From NCBI GenBank assembly GCA_964640775.1, contig CAZXIT010000002.1:1-43207 (forward strand): a stretch of 43,207 nt of DNA, in the 5' to 3' direction. Source of the DNA: CAYMUN01 sp964640775 (lineage in GTDB: Bacteria > Patescibacteriota > Saccharimonadia > Saccharimonadales > UBA4665). The notes beneath the pieces were generated by a model. The model saw only the letters and a list, made by a program, of their open reading frames with translations. It was not told the DNA's origin and made no database searches. Every line of letters begins with the position of its first letter. The stretch's first letter is position 1. Position numbers and translations under genes: made by a program. Positions 25,700-33,846 of this stretch are shown piece by piece.

Positions 25700-25728
25700 T
25701 GGACAAAAAGGCATATTTCTGCTATTAT
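25700..25728 (+). promoter_or_regulatory. Promoter of M20 hydrolase gene (leaderless)
   Basis: One of the best promoters here: -35 TGGACA (25700-25705), 17 bp spacer, extended -10 TGC-TATTAT ending at 25728, 6 nt before ATG 25735. There is no ribosome binding site. Confidence 0.65.
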
Positions 25729-25734
25729 TTACTG

Positions 25735-27462
25735 ATGTCAGCTGAGCAAAAAGTCCACGAATCCGAAGACAACGCCCTTCGCCAGGTACTTGAGCGTATT
25801 GATGGCTCAACCATCGAACGCCATCTGCTGGATTTGGCCGCCATTGGCGGCAAGCCCATTATGCCAACCCTGGAACAGCCCGAGCGCTACTCTGTCACGC
25901 GCCTGGCACTATCACCGGTCGATATACTAGCTCGAGACAAGATCATCAAGCCGTTTATGGAAGAGGTCGGCATGGAGGTCTTGAGACATCCGTTTGGTCT
26001 AATCGGTACGCTCAAAGGCAATAACCCAGAACTGTCACCCCTTGTGATTTTGTCACACACTGATTCGGTTAAAAATGGAGACATGTACGACGGTACCGTG
26101 GGTGTCATCGGACCGTTAGTCGGTGTCAAAGCTTTGGTCGAAAGCGGTGTAGAACTGGAGCGCGATATCATCATATTGGCCCTGACGGCTGAAGAATCAG
26201 CAGCGTTTGGTATGGCACTAATTGGCAGTCGCAGTATGTTTCATGGCCTGACGGACGAGGAACTCAATATGAGCAATGGTGAAGATCCTTCGCTGGCCGA
26301 AGTGCTGACAGCCCAAGAAATAGAGCAGGTTATGCAGCCGATCTTTGGCCCTCGTGGCCATGATATTCTGACGCCTTTGGCTGCAATGGAGCTGCACGTC
26401 GAGCAGGACAGCACGCTGGATAGCCGGCCAGCCGACGTTGGAATCGTCACTGCCATCGCGGCAGCTATTCGCCATGAGATTATCATTGGAGACGAAGCGC
26501 TGGCGCCGGATGAGCGAGAATATCCGCATGCCCGTTATCTGGAGCTGGCCGTTTCGGGCAAGGCTGACCATTCCGGAGCAACGCCAATGGGACAAGAGAG
26601 ACGAGCCGATGGCCTCGTTGAAACAGCCAGCGTCATTCGCTCAGTAATTGATCAGAGTGGCATTCCGGGCCTGGCTATTGGCGAGATTATTATTAACGGA
26701 CAAACTATCAACACTATCCCTGGGCACACGCGGACGATCCTTCGCGTAAGCAGCGAGAGCGACGTCGAAACGCAAGCAGCTCTGGATAGGCTCCGCACCA
26801 AGCTGGCTGAACGCAACCAGCAGCAGCGTGTATCTGGCAGCGCCTTCGACGCAAGTCATCTCAGCCTGCAGGAACTCGCAGATAAACCCGATGCCGTATT
26901 TTTCCCGCCGGAAAAAATACGCCGTCGACAGGAGGCCGCGCTGGTACTGGCCCAGATGGCCAGTGAAATCGCCACCGGCTATAGTTCGCAAAACGTCGTG
27001 AGCACGGTGACTAAGCTAAACACCACTCCGGAGGGTCGTATCAAGCTGCGGCTTGATACGCGAGGCATAGAGAAGCAGTCTAGGGACGAGGCTTTCGAAG
27101 CAATCAGGCGGCGGGCATTAGACGCGCTTGGCCCGCTGGCCGCTACCATCGCATTTAGCGAGCCACTTGCCGGCAGCGGCGACCCAGTAGACATGGAACA
27201 GAGCCTGATTAACCGAGCCCGGCTAATGATTGGCCGGCATCAGGATCTGATTGGTGAATCGATGCTGCTATTTAGCGCTGCCGGCCATGATACCCAAAAT
27301 GTCGCCCGCGCTGGCATTCCGTCGATTATGCTTTTCACTCCAAGCCGAGCAGGCGGCAAAGCCCACAACCCGGACGCCTACAGTACGCCGAAAGATTTGG
27401 AAAACGGCGTCCGGGCGCTGACCACCCTAATCTATGACCTGGCCGCTGCCGGGGCGAGCTAG
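25735..27462 (+). CDS. M20-family N-carbamoyl amidohydrolase-like enzyme
   Basis: A 575-residue zinc amidohydrolase resembling the HyuC/allantoate amidohydrolase branch of M20. Metal ligands fit the family: H in SHTDS near residue 107, D in YDGTVG near 120, the E-E pair in ALTAEESAAFG near 152, H in MELHVEQ near 220, and a final H in KAHNPDAYS near 543. The dimerisation-domain block SGKADHSGATPMGQERRADG near 275 and AGHDTQNVARAGIP near 518 are typical of this branch. It is about 160 residues longer than usual (about 410); extra sequence lies around 340-430. Family members hydrolyse N-carbamoyl amino acids or allantoate. The gene converges on pyrC (36 bp overlap), whose substrate is N-carbamoyl-aspartate, so a related ureido substrate is an attractive but unproven idea. 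Confidence 0.82.
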   Translation: MSAEQKVHESEDNALRQVLERIDGSTIERHLLDLAAIGGKPIMPTLEQPERYSVTRLALSPVDILARDKIIKPFMEEVGMEVLRHPFGLIGTLKGNNPELSPLVILSHTDSVKNGDMYDGTVGVIGPLVGVKALVESGVELERDIIILALTAEESAAFGMALIGSRSMFHGLTDEELNMSNGEDPSLAEVLTAQEIEQVMQPIFGPRGHDILTPLAAMELHVEQDSTLDSRPADVGIVTAIAAAIRHEIIIGDEALAPDEREYPHARYLELAVSGKADHSGATPMGQERRADGLVETASVIRSVIDQSGIPGLAIGEIIINGQTINTIPGHTRTILRVSSESDVETQAALDRLRTKLAERNQQQRVSGSAFDASHLSLQELADKPDAVFFPPEKIRRRQEAALVLAQMASEIATGYSSQNVVSTVTKLNTTPEGRIKLRLDTRGIEKQSRDEAFEAIRRRALDALGPLAATIAFSEPLAGSGDPVDMEQSLINRARLMIGRHQDLIGESMLLFSAAGHDTQNVARAGIPSIMLFTPSRAGGKAHNPDAYSTPKDLENGVRALTTLIYDLAAAGAS

Positions 27463-28479
27463 AACGCTGCCGTTTTCATAGACAGCGGCGCCTCTTAGCA
27501 CGACACGTGATACTTTGCCGATTACCGGCCGGCCGGCGAAGGGCGTCCAGCCGGCTTTGGTCTGCAGCCCGGCATCACTAAGCCGGTACTCAGCCATGTC
27601 AACTTCAACATGCGTTGTTTCGTCGGTGGCGATATTGAACAGCTTGGCCGCATTAGTGTGCAGCCGATCAACCAGCTGAGCACGGGTCAGTTTGCCTTCG
27701 GCTTCAGCAGTAAGTATGAGCGGCAGGGTCGTCTCCAGGCCGGGAACACCAAACGGCGGTGCAGCACTCTGTTTTTCAGTTTTGGTATGCGGCGCATGAT
27801 CAGATTCTATGACGTCGATGTACTCGAGATTTTGCCACAAAAAATCCTGGTCCGCTTTGGGCTTCAAATACGGCTTCACCAGCCCGAGGCCTCCCAGCTG
27901 TGCGGCGTCCCGGTCCGTCAAAAACAGATGGTGCGGTGTGACGCCGCAGCTGATTGGCAGACCGGCATCTTTGGCCCGGATCACAAATTCCAGTTCGGCA
28001 CGGCTCGAGACATGGCACATATGGGTTGCTTTGCGGGTAGCCTTGAGTGTTTCCCAAACCAGGTCGGAGACATCTTCTTCGGCGTGCAAAAGGATCGGCT
28101 TGCCGCCCGGCCAGGCATTGTAAATATCAAGCAGCTTCGCTTTGTCGATGATGAAATTACCGGTGGTGATGTTAAGATAAATTTTCAAACCCTTGACCTT
28201 GTCAATAACAGCTGGAAATTCAGTAAAATTATCGCCAAGTGTACCGAAGTAAAAACCAATGTCGCTGACGGCTTTGCTTTGAGCACTGGCTATCTTGGCT
28301 TCCAAGCGGGCTAGAGTCGTCGTAGGCTGGGCGTTGTTCGGCATGTCCAGCACCGTCGTGAAGCCGCCGGCCAGCGCTGCCGATGTGCCGGTTAAGAAAT
28401 CTTCTTTGTGTATTTGCCCGGGGTCACGCAGGTGGACATGCGGATCGATAAGCCCCGGCAGGGTGATAGTCTTACTCAT
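27427..28479 (-). CDS. pyrC: Dihydroorotase, CAD-like
   Basis: Cyclises N-carbamoyl-L-aspartate to dihydroorotate. The 350-residue protein has the amidohydrolase metal motif GLIDPHVHLRDPG at residue 9, the likely carboxylated lysine in GLKIYLN near 95, and metal histidines in ILLHAEED near 131, HMCHVSS near 153 and IESDHAPHTKTEK near 232. Length and several blocks resemble, from memory, the dihydroorotase domain of animal CAD rather than Bacillus PyrC (about 428) or E. coli PyrC: LAGGFTTVLDMPN, PPFGVPGLETTLPLIL and the C-terminal VVLRGAAVYENGSVL. It is transcribed divergently from carA and starts at ATG 28479, 8 nt after a perfect TATAAT. Its 3' end overlaps the M20 gene. Confidence 0.93.
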   Translation of the reverse strand: MSKTITLPGLIDPHVHLRDPGQIHKEDFLTGTSAALAGGFTTVLDMPNNAQPTTTLARLEAKIASAQSKAVSDIGFYFGTLGDNFTEFPAVIDKVKGLKIYLNITTGNFIIDKAKLLDIYNAWPGGKPILLHAEEDVSDLVWETLKATRKATHMCHVSSRAELEFVIRAKDAGLPISCGVTPHHLFLTDRDAAQLGGLGLVKPYLKPKADQDFLWQNLEYIDVIESDHAPHTKTEKQSAAPPFGVPGLETTLPLILTAEAEGKLTRAQLVDRLHTNAAKLFNIATDETTHVEVDMAEYRLSDAGLQTKAGWTPFAGRPVIGKVSRVVLRGAAVYENGSVLARPGSGQVID

Positions 28480-28487
28480 TGTCCTTC

Positions 28488-28493
28488 ATTATA
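28488..28493 (-). promoter_or_regulatory. -10 box of pyrC (leaderless)
   Basis: Perfect TATAAT on the minus strand ending 8 nt before the pyrC ATG. An AAGGA lies only 2 nt from the ATG, too close for normal use. Confidence 0.55.
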
Positions 28494-28508
28494 CAACGGA
28501 TGACCGGC

Positions 28509-28537
28509 TTGCGCTGTAACAGGTTATCTGGTACATT
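28509..28537 (+). promoter_or_regulatory. Promoter of carAB-pyrB (leaderless)
   Basis: -35 TTGCGC (28509-28514), 17 bp spacer, extended -10 TGG-TACATT ending at 28537, 8 nt before ATG 28546. It is back-to-back with the pyrC promoter. Confidence 0.55.
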
Positions 28538-28545
28538 CAAATGCA

Positions 28546-29646
28546 ATGCATGAGGTGAAGATCACAGATAGTCTGGCACAGCGCGGAAATCGCTCCGAAA
28601 GGGGCGATTTTCTTATAAAAAAGCCAGCCAAGCTGTATTTAAGCGATGGTACGGCGTTTGCAGGCACCACTCCGGACTGGCAGACGGACGAATACGCCGG
28701 CGAGGTCGTTTTCAATACCGGCATGACTGGCTACATTGAATCACTGACTGACCCGTCGTACGCCAACCAGATTCTGGTGTTTACCTATCCCCTGATTGGC
28801 AACTATGGTGTCCAGCCGGGTGACGCCGAGTCGGATAAAATCCAGGTCAGCGGCGTGGTTGTCAGCGAGGCAGCCGCTAAAGGCAGCCACAGCCAGTCTG
28901 AGAGCTCTTTCCTAGACTGGCTGCAGTCTCAAAATATACCGATATTGACCGGCGTTGACACCCGGGCATTGACCAAGCACCTGCGCAGCCAGGGCACTAT
29001 GCTGGGAGCTATCAGCCCCCACCCGGTGGATATCAAAAAATTACAGCTGTCCCCAAAATTTATTTCGGTCAGCCAGCCGGTCGCCTACAATTCCCAGCAC
29101 GCTAAAAAGATCATCCTGGTTGATTGCGGCGCCAAAGAAAACATTCTGCGCTCGCTGCTCAAACTGCCGGCACAAGTCGTGCGCGTGCCCCGCGGCTATG
29201 ACTACACTGCCGAGGATTACGATGGTGTCGTGCTGTCCAATGGCCCCGGGGATCCGACTGACTACACGGAAACCATTGCGGTTGCCCGCAAGGCCCTGGC
29301 CAAAAACAAACCGGTATTTGGTATCTGCCTGGGCAACCAGATCATGGCCTTAGCGGCTGGCGCCAAAACCTACAAATTGCCGTACGGGCATCGCGGCCAC
29401 AACCAGCCCTGCATGGAAATCGATAGCCAGCGCTGCGTCATCACCAGCCAAAACCACGGCTACGCCATCGACGAAAAATCACTGCCGGGAGACTGGCTCG
29501 TGTCATTCCGCAATCTAAACGACCAGTCCGTAGAAGGCATCAGGCATGCCAGCAAACCATTCTTCTCGGTGCAATTCCACCCCGAAGCCAGCCCCGGCCC
29601 GACTGACACCGCCTGGCTCTTCGAGAAGTTTTGGGAGACCGTATGA
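28546..29646 (+). CDS. carA: Carbamoyl-phosphate synthase, small subunit
   Basis: Glutaminase subunit supplying ammonia to CarB. The 366-residue chain has the CarA N-domain (AKLYLSDGTAFAG, EVVFNTGMTGYIESLTDPSY) and a class I amidotransferase domain with the nucleophile C261 in VFGICLGNQIMALAAG and the H-x-E pair in VQFHPEASPGPTD near 347. Homology to other CarA begins near residue 24; the first 23 codons (28546-28614) are extra. No ATG, GTG or TTG occurs between codon 4 and the conserved region, so the extension is either translated or an unusual start such as ATA 28615 is used. The extension DNA contains a hairpin followed by a T-rich run. The TGA stop overlaps the carB ATG. Confidence 0.93.
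   Translation: MHEVKITDSLAQRGNRSERGDFLIKKPAKLYLSDGTAFAGTTPDWQTDEYAGEVVFNTGMTGYIESLTDPSYANQILVFTYPLIGNYGVQPGDAESDKIQVSGVVVSEAAAKGSHSQSESSFLDWLQSQNIPILTGVDTRALTKHLRSQGTMLGAISPHPVDIKKLQLSPKFISVSQPVAYNSQHAKKIILVDCGAKENILRSLLKLPAQVVRVPRGYDYTAEDYDGVVLSNGPGDPTDYTETIAVARKALAKNKPVFGICLGNQIMALAAGAKTYKLPYGHRGHNQPCMEIDSQRCVITSQNHGYAIDEKSLPGDWLVSFRNLNDQSVEGIRHASKPFFSVQFHPEASPGPTDTAWLFEKFWETV
28587..28614 (+). terminator. Terminator-like hairpin in carA 5' coding region
   Basis: AAATCGCTCC (28587-28596) pairs with GGGGCGATTT (28601-28610), ten pairs with one G-T wobble, closed by a GAAA tetraloop and followed by TCTT, so the run reads TTTTCTT. It lies about 40 nt into the predicted transcript, inside the extra N-terminal codons of carA, where an attenuator would be placed. 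No PyrR binding-loop sequence is recognisable. Confidence 0.45.
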
Positions 29647-32600
29647 AACAGGCAAGGCCCAAAAAAGCCGTCATTTTTGGATCCGGAGGACTGCGCATCG
29701 GCCAGGCCGGCGAGTTTGACTACTCCGGCTCCCAGGCCATTAAGGCCCTCAAAGAAGAAGGCATTTACACCGTCCTGATTAATCCTAATATTGCCACCGT
29801 CCAGACCGACAGCGACATGGCTGACCGGGTCTATTTCCAGCCGCTAGATACAGAAACGGTCACGAAAATCCTAGAGAAAGAAAAGCCCGACATCGTGCTG
29901 CTGGGTTTTGGCGGCCAAACCGCGCTCAACCTCGGCCTGGAGCTCCACGATGCCGGTGTCTTCAAGCGGCTTGGGATCCGCGTGCCCGGTACCTCTGTCC
30001 AGACCATCAAAACCACTGAGGATCGCCAGCTGTTCAAGACTGCCATGGAGGCTATCGGCACCAAGACCGCCCGCAGTGCCGTGGCCTACAACCTGGAAGA
30101 GGTCCTGGCTGCCGCCAAAATTATCGGCTACCCCCTCATGCTGCGCGCCGGCTACAGTCTCGGCGGCCTAGGCTCCGGCCGGGTCGATAACGACAAAGAA
30201 CTGCGGCGCAAGGCCGTCGAAGCTTTCCAAGCGGTGCCGCAATTATTGATCGAGGAGTTCCTGGCCGGCTGGAAAGAGATCGAGTACGAAGTCGTCCGTG
30301 ATGCCAGCGGCAACACTATCACCGTCTGCAATATGGAAAATCTTGACCCTATGGGTATCCATACCGGCGAGAGCATCGTGGTAGCACCATCGCAGACCTT
30401 GACCAACGAAGAATACCACCGTCTGCGGGAGGTCGCCATCCGGACGATTAACCACCTGGAGATCATCGGCGAGTGCAACATTCAGTACGCTCTCAATCCG
30501 GATAATGGCGACTACCGCGTCATTGAGGTCAACGCCCGTCTCAGCCGCAGCAGTGCCCTGGCCTCCAAGGCCACCGGCTACCCCCTGGCTTATGTCGCCA
30601 CCAAGCTTGTCCTGGGCAAGCGCCTGCACGAGCTGACCAACGCCGTGACCGGCACGACTTCGGCCTTTTTTGAGCCGGCGCTCGATTATATCGCCGTCAA
30701 AATGCCGCGCTGGGATCTAGCTAAACTTAAATCCAGCGACCATCGTCTCGGCTCGGAAATGAAAAGCGTCGGCGAGGTCATGGCACTGGGGCGCTCGTTC
30801 CCGGAAGCCCTCCAAAAAGCCATCCGGATGCTCAACATTGGCGCCGACGGGCTGACGACCCACCCTTACCGGTTCAAAGACCCCTATGATGAGATAGCTG
30901 TCGCGACCGATCGCCGGATTTTCGCTATCAACGAGGCTTTCAAACAGGGCGGCAGCGTCGCAAACATTCACCAGCTGTCAGGCATCGACAACTGGTTCCT
31001 GGAGCACTTGCAGGCTATCCACACCTTGGCGTCTACATTGCAGCGACAGCCCCTCGATAAAGCGCTGCTGCTGAGAGCCAAGCAGAGCGGTTTCTCCGAC
31101 CGCACGCTTGCCAGCCTGAAAGGGAAGGCAGAAGCAGCTATTCGCAAGCAGCGCCTCAAACTCGGCATTCAGCCGGTTATTAAACAAATCGATACCCTGG
31201 CTGGTGAATTTGAGGCCTCGACAAACTATCTCTATACCACCTACCACGGCGACCGCCATGATATCCAGCCCTTGGGCGAGCAGGCGGTCATAGTAACCGG
31301 TTCTGGGCCGTATTGTATCGGGTCGTCGGTAGAATTTGACTGGTGTGCCGTCAACACCGCGAAAACGCTCCAGGCCAATGGCTGGCAAACGGTTATCGTC
31401 AACTCCAATCCGGAGACCGTTTCGACCGACTTTGACCGCTCCGACCGGCTTTATTTCGAAGAGTTAACACTGGAGCGTATGCAAGATATCGCCGATTTTG
31501 AGCAGCCGCACGGCATTGTGGTATCTGTGGGCGGCCAAATTGCCAATAATCTAGCGCTGCCGCTAAGCCGCGCCGGCTACCCGATTCTAGGTACGCCGCC
31601 TGACCAGATCGACCGCGCCGAAGACCGCCAAAAATTCTCAGCTATGCTCTCCAAACTCGGTGTTGACCAGCCGGAGTGGGAAGAAGTCAGCACCCTCCAA
31701 AACGCCCAGCGCTTTGCCAAACGAGTCGGCTATCCGGTCATTATTCGTCCGTCATATGTATTGTCCGGCGGCGCCATGAACGTCGTATCCAATGAAAAAG
31801 AACTGGCCTTTTACCTGCTGGAGGCTGCCGAGGTTTCACCTGACCACCCGGTAGTTATTTCGCACTTCATCGCTAACTCCAAGGAGATCGAAATTGACGG
31901 TGTCGCCCAGGACGGACAATTGCAGATTTACGCCATCTCCGAACACATCGAAAATGCCGGCGTCCATTCCGGCGATGCTACCGTTGTCTTTCCGGCGCAG
32001 CGCTTGTATCTGGAGACGGTGCGCAAGGCCAAATTAATCACCAAACAAATCATTCAAAATCTCAACATCACCGGTCCGTTTAACGTCCAATTTATCGCCA
32101 AAGACAACGACCTGAAAGTCATCGAGTGCAACGTCAGGGCCTCCCGGTCTTTTCCCTTTGTGTCAAAAGTGACCGGTCATAATTTTATCGCTATCGCGAC
32201 CGAATCAATCTTAGGCATCAAAAATACCACCGACTATCAGACCCTGGAGTACGATTACGTCGGTGTCAAAAGCCCCCAGTTCTCCTATAACCGCCTGAAA
32301 GGCGCTGACCCGGTAGCGGGCGTAGAGATGGCCTCGACTGGCGAGGTGGCTTGCTTCGGCAGCAATATCCAGGAGGCTTTTTACACGTCTTGGCTGGCTA
32401 CCGAGCAGCATGTCCGGGCTAAAACCCTATTTTTAAGCCTGCCTGATGTTCATAAGCATAAATTTGCCGACGAAACTGCAGCCCTCATCAAGCAGGGCTG
32501 GAAAATATACACTACAGCCGGAACCTACAGCTATTTGAAAGCTAAGGGAGTCGTTACCACCAAACTCCACAAAATCATAGATAAACGCGAGCCAAGCATC

Positions 32601-32879
32601 GAATCGGCCGTAGCCAAACAAAAAATCGGCCTGGTCATTTGCGTCCCGTCGCCAACCGACGATAACACCGACGCCTTTGTTATCCGAAGGCTGGCTATCG
32701 ACAGCCACATACCTCTCGTTACCAACGCCGAAACCGGCCGGCTGCTGCTGCGCTGCCTAGGTGATCACAGCCTCGTCAACCGGCAGCCGAAAGCTTGGCA
32801 GGAGTATGTCCTCCCCGCCAGTGCCCGCGGCCGGCAGCCAGCCAAAGTGGCAACTAAACGAAAGAAGGGGGAATCATGA
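29643..32879 (+). CDS. carB: Carbamoyl-phosphate synthase, large subunit
   Basis: Makes carbamoyl phosphate from bicarbonate, ammonia and two ATP. The 1078-residue chain has the full length of the family (about 1073). It contains two homologous synthetase halves: GSGGLRIGQAGEFDYSGSQA near residue 13 and GSGPYCIGSSVEFDWCA near 557, each with ATP-grasp motifs (RAGYSLGGLGSG near 167; RPSYVLSGGAMNVV near 701) and metal-site ends (IEVNARLSRSSALASKATGYP; IECNVRASRSFPFVSKVTGH). A C-terminal MGS-like regulatory domain occupies about 930-1060 (IYTTAGTYSYLKAKGV). I use ATG 29643, overlapping the carA TGA, rather than an upstream ATG inside carA. The stop overlaps the pyrB ATG. Confidence 0.96.
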   Translation: MKQARPKKAVIFGSGGLRIGQAGEFDYSGSQAIKALKEEGIYTVLINPNIATVQTDSDMADRVYFQPLDTETVTKILEKEKPDIVLLGFGGQTALNLGLELHDAGVFKRLGIRVPGTSVQTIKTTEDRQLFKTAMEAIGTKTARSAVAYNLEEVLAAAKIIGYPLMLRAGYSLGGLGSGRVDNDKELRRKAVEAFQAVPQLLIEEFLAGWKEIEYEVVRDASGNTITVCNMENLDPMGIHTGESIVVAPSQTLTNEEYHRLREVAIRTINHLEIIGECNIQYALNPDNGDYRVIEVNARLSRSSALASKATGYPLAYVATKLVLGKRLHELTNAVTGTTSAFFEPALDYIAVKMPRWDLAKLKSSDHRLGSEMKSVGEVMALGRSFPEALQKAIRMLNIGADGLTTHPYRFKDPYDEIAVATDRRIFAINEAFKQGGSVANIHQLSGIDNWFLEHLQAIHTLASTLQRQPLDKALLLRAKQSGFSDRTLASLKGKAEAAIRKQRLKLGIQPVIKQIDTLAGEFEASTNYLYTTYHGDRHDIQPLGEQAVIVTGSGPYCIGSSVEFDWCAVNTAKTLQANGWQTVIVNSNPETVSTDFDRSDRLYFEELTLERMQDIADFEQPHGIVVSVGGQIANNLALPLSRAGYPILGTPPDQIDRAEDRQKFSAMLSKLGVDQPEWEEVSTLQNAQRFAKRVGYPVIIRPSYVLSGGAMNVVSNEKELAFYLLEAAEVSPDHPVVISHFIANSKEIEIDGVAQDGQLQIYAISEHIENAGVHSGDATVVFPAQRLYLETVRKAKLITKQIIQNLNITGPFNVQFIAKDNDLKVIECNVRASRSFPFVSKVTGHNFIAIATESILGIKNTTDYQTLEYDYVGVKSPQFSYNRLKGADPVAGVEMASTGEVACFGSNIQEAFYTSWLATEQHVRAKTLFLSLPDVHKHKFADETAALIKQGWKIYTTAGTYSYLKAKGVVTTKLHKIIDKREPSIESAVAKQKIGLVICVPSPTDDNTDAFVIRRLAIDSHIPLVTNAETGRLLLRCLGDHSLVNRQPKAWQEYVLPASARGRQPAKVATKRKKGES

Positions 32880-33805
32880 AGCACTTGTTAACAGCCGATG
32901 AGTTTACGACAGAGGAGCTTGGCAAGCTGTTTGAGCGAGCCGACGCGCTGCGCCGGCTATCGTCGGATAAACAGTCACGCAAAGAATTAGCCGGCAGATA
33001 TCCTGATAAACAGGTCTGCAGCCTATTTTATGAACCTTCGACCCGCACCAGAATCAGCTTTGAGACTGCTGCCCTCAAACTTGGCATGGGCGTAGTGAGC
33101 ACCGAGAACGCCGGTGAGTTTTCATCAGCGTCCAAGGGCGAGACCATTACCGATACCATGCGGGTACTCAACGAGTACGATTTCGCGGCTGTCATCATCC
33201 GCCACCCGCAAACCGGGGCTGTTGCCACGGCTGCTAGTGTTAGCCAAGTGCCAATTATTAATGCCGGCGATGGCAAAGGCGACCACCCCTCGCAAAGTTT
33301 GCTCGATATATACACCATCTATCGGCACTTTGGGCGGCTGGACAGCCTGCGAGTAGTCATGGGCGGCGATCTGCTAAATGGCCGGACGGTACGATCACTC
33401 GCCAAGCTCCTAGCCAAATACCCGAACAACCACCTGACGTTCGTGTCGCTGCCGGAACTGCAAATGGCTGATGATATCAAGCAAATATTACGGGACAGCA
33501 AGACTGACTTTGATGAAAGCGATGATATGGAAGCTGCTTTTTCAGAGGCAGATGTCGTCTATTGGACCCGCCTTCAAAAAGAACGCTTAGATTCGACCAG
33601 TGCCTTAGCTGGCGGCGGCTTTACCATCGACAGAGCAGCGCTTGACCGCCTGCCCAAAGAGGCAATCATTATGCACCCGCTGCCCCGAGTCGATGAGATA
33701 GCTCCGGAAGTCGATGATGATCCGCGTGCTCAATACTTTGAACAAGCTGGCAACGGCCTGTACATACGCATGGCCTTGCTCGATCAAATTGCCGGCAGCG
33801 CATAG
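32876..33805 (+). CDS. pyrB: Aspartate carbamoyltransferase, catalytic chain
   Basis: Condenses carbamoyl phosphate with aspartate to N-carbamoyl-aspartate. The 309-residue protein has the carbamoyl-phosphate loop FYEPSTRTRISFETAALKLG near residue 50, the second-subunit loop SASKGETITDTMRVL near 83, VIIRHPQTGAVATAAS near 107, NAGDGKGDHPSQSLLDIYTI near 130 and the aspartate-domain end MHPLPRVDEIAPEVDDDPRA near 265. All expected catalytic residues are visible. There is no regulatory pyrI next to it. The ATG overlaps the carB stop (ATGA), so carA-carB-pyrB is a tightly coupled operon that would keep carbamoyl phosphate production and use together. Confidence 0.96.
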   Translation: MKHLLTADEFTTEELGKLFERADALRRLSSDKQSRKELAGRYPDKQVCSLFYEPSTRTRISFETAALKLGMGVVSTENAGEFSSASKGETITDTMRVLNEYDFAAVIIRHPQTGAVATAASVSQVPIINAGDGKGDHPSQSLLDIYTIYRHFGRLDSLRVVMGGDLLNGRTVRSLAKLLAKYPNNHLTFVSLPELQMADDIKQILRDSKTDFDESDDMEAAFSEADVVYWTRLQKERLDSTSALAGGGFTIDRAALDRLPKEAIIMHPLPRVDEIAPEVDDDPRAQYFEQAGNGLYIRMALLDQIAGSA

Positions 33806-33811
33806 ACAGGC

Positions 33812-33840
33812 TTAACCTTCTAGGGGTGTCATGGTACACT
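33812..33840 (+). promoter_or_regulatory. Promoter of prs (leaderless)
   Basis: -35 TTAACC (33812-33817), 17 bp spacer, extended -10 TGG-TACACT ending 6 nt before ATG 33847. An inverted repeat TCATGG (33829-33834) / CCATGA (33845-33850) brackets the -10 and includes the start codon; it could be an operator or chance. Confidence 0.55.
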
Positions 33841-33846
33841 GTAGCC

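Noticed and set aside
27610..28314. A 234-codon open frame antisense to pyrC
   Set aside because: pyrC on the other strand has full family motifs and a promoter. The antisense translation shows no recognisable domain and has no ribosome site; it is a by-product of codon bias.
28541..28558. Short leader peptide (ATG 28541 to TGA 28558) controlling carA
   Set aside because: With the -10 ending at 28537, the 28541 ATG would lie upstream of, or too close to, the transcription start to be translated.
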